Shown: positions 41,829 to 42,082 of the stretch, in pieces | Position numbering within the stretch: the first letter of the stretch is position 1 | Layout of the letters: each line of letters opens with the position of its first letter | Source of the DNA: DASVDE01 sp036381235 | GTDB taxonomy: Bacteria; Actinomycetota; Thermoleophilia; Solirubrobacterales; 70-9 | DNA length: 42,082 nt | Assembly (NCBI GenBank): GCA_036381235.1 | Contig: DASVDE010000034.1 | Location: forward strand, 1 to 42,082 | Reading direction: 5' to 3' | Notes under the pieces: generated by a model | What the model was told of the DNA's origin: nothing | Databases searched by the model: none | Seen by the model: the letters and a program-made list of their open reading frames with translations, nothing else | Translations under genes and position numbers: made by a program

Positions 41829-42082
41829 ATGGGACGGCTTCGAAGGGTCGCCGCCGCCGCGATAGGCGCGGTCGCGCTGCTGCCCGCGCATGCCGCCGCC
41901 GCGCCGGCCGCGGGGGAGGGCGGGGCGCTGGTCGTCGGCGACAGCCTCGAGGTCCTCACCTCTCCCTACCTGAAGCGGTACCTGCCCGGCATCCCGCTCA
42001 CCGTCGACGCCCAGGGCGGCTACAACAGCTACCAGATCCGCGAACTGTTCGAAGAAAGCTACGACCCCTCGCAGTCGGTGAT
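41829..42082 (+). CDS. Exported SGNH/GDSL-hydrolase-like protein (partial, continues beyond window)
   Basis: Only the first 84 codons are present. A signal peptide (MGRLRRVAAAAIGAVALLPAHA) is followed by ALVVGDSLEVLTSPYL. The GDS there matches block I of SGNH/GDSL hydrolases, with Ser as the expected nucleophile. The rest of the catalytic triad lies outside the window, so the assignment rests on one motif plus the export signal. Such proteins are usually esterases or polysaccharide deacetylases acting at the cell surface. Confidence 0.65.
   Translation, partial: MGRLRRVAAAAIGAVALLPAHAAAAPAAGEGGALVVGDSLEVLTSPYLKRYLPGIPLTVDAQGGYNSYQIRELFEESYDPSQSV

Overview
The window is GC-rich chromosomal DNA with tightly packed genes. 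It reads as an actinobacterium of the class Thermoleophilia (Solirubrobacterales-like). The evidence is a fused E2-E1 2-oxoglutarate dehydrogenase, an actinobacterial-type aconitase, a DPPR-synthase-like UbiA protein, a c-di-AMP riboswitch ahead of a cell-wall hydrolase, and a secreted CSLREA protein ending in a C-terminal domain that I associate with this class. The lineage call is inference. I see no rRNA, tRNA, CRISPR array, phage or insertion sequence.

Left part (1-19.7 kb): housekeeping and envelope genes. In order these are a partial quinone oxidoreductase (-), a PfkB sugar kinase, citrate synthase, two small unknown genes and a glycine-rich secreted beta-helix-like protein (+). A minus-strand cluster follows: a two-domain fatty acyl-CoA reductase, an alkylglycerone-phosphate-synthase-like FAD enzyme and a UbiA prenyltransferase. 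The first two would together make alkyl-ether lipid precursors. Divergent from this cluster is the 1337-residue 2-oxoglutarate dehydrogenase, then a small membrane protein. Next come a candidate small RNA with its own promoter and terminator, aconitase (-) and an SDR (-). Three TCA-cycle enzymes therefore lie within about 17 kb. A c-di-AMP riboswitch then precedes an NlpC/P60-like hydrolase.

Middle and right part (20.4-40.2 kb): a polyamine locus. Two complete PotABCD-type ABC importers (20.4-24.4 and 32.0-36.1 kb, both +) flank a minus-strand operon. That operon reads class III aminotransferase, PucR-type regulator, alanine dehydrogenase, aminobutyraldehyde-type dehydrogenase, RTX-like protein. 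A coherent route is putrescine + pyruvate to aminobutanal + alanine, aminobutanal to GABA, and alanine back to pyruvate + ammonia. The second importer is followed by an MmsA-type aldehyde dehydrogenase, a PuuB/DadA-like FAD oxidoreductase and an enolase-superfamily enzyme. The region between the aminotransferase and the second importer holds several palindromes and a direct repeat.

Right end (40.2-42.1 kb): ferritin, a small membrane protein, a lipoprotein and the start of an exported GDS-type protein.

Three intergenic regions (about 3.1, 18.5 and 37.6 kb) carry long two-storey inverted repeats. In each, ACTCA sits directly 5' of an inner hairpin, and two of them share CGGATACTCA and GTCCG. 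They may be copies of one undescribed element and are, with the ether-lipid pair and the lipoylated dehydrogenase fusion, the most interesting items here.
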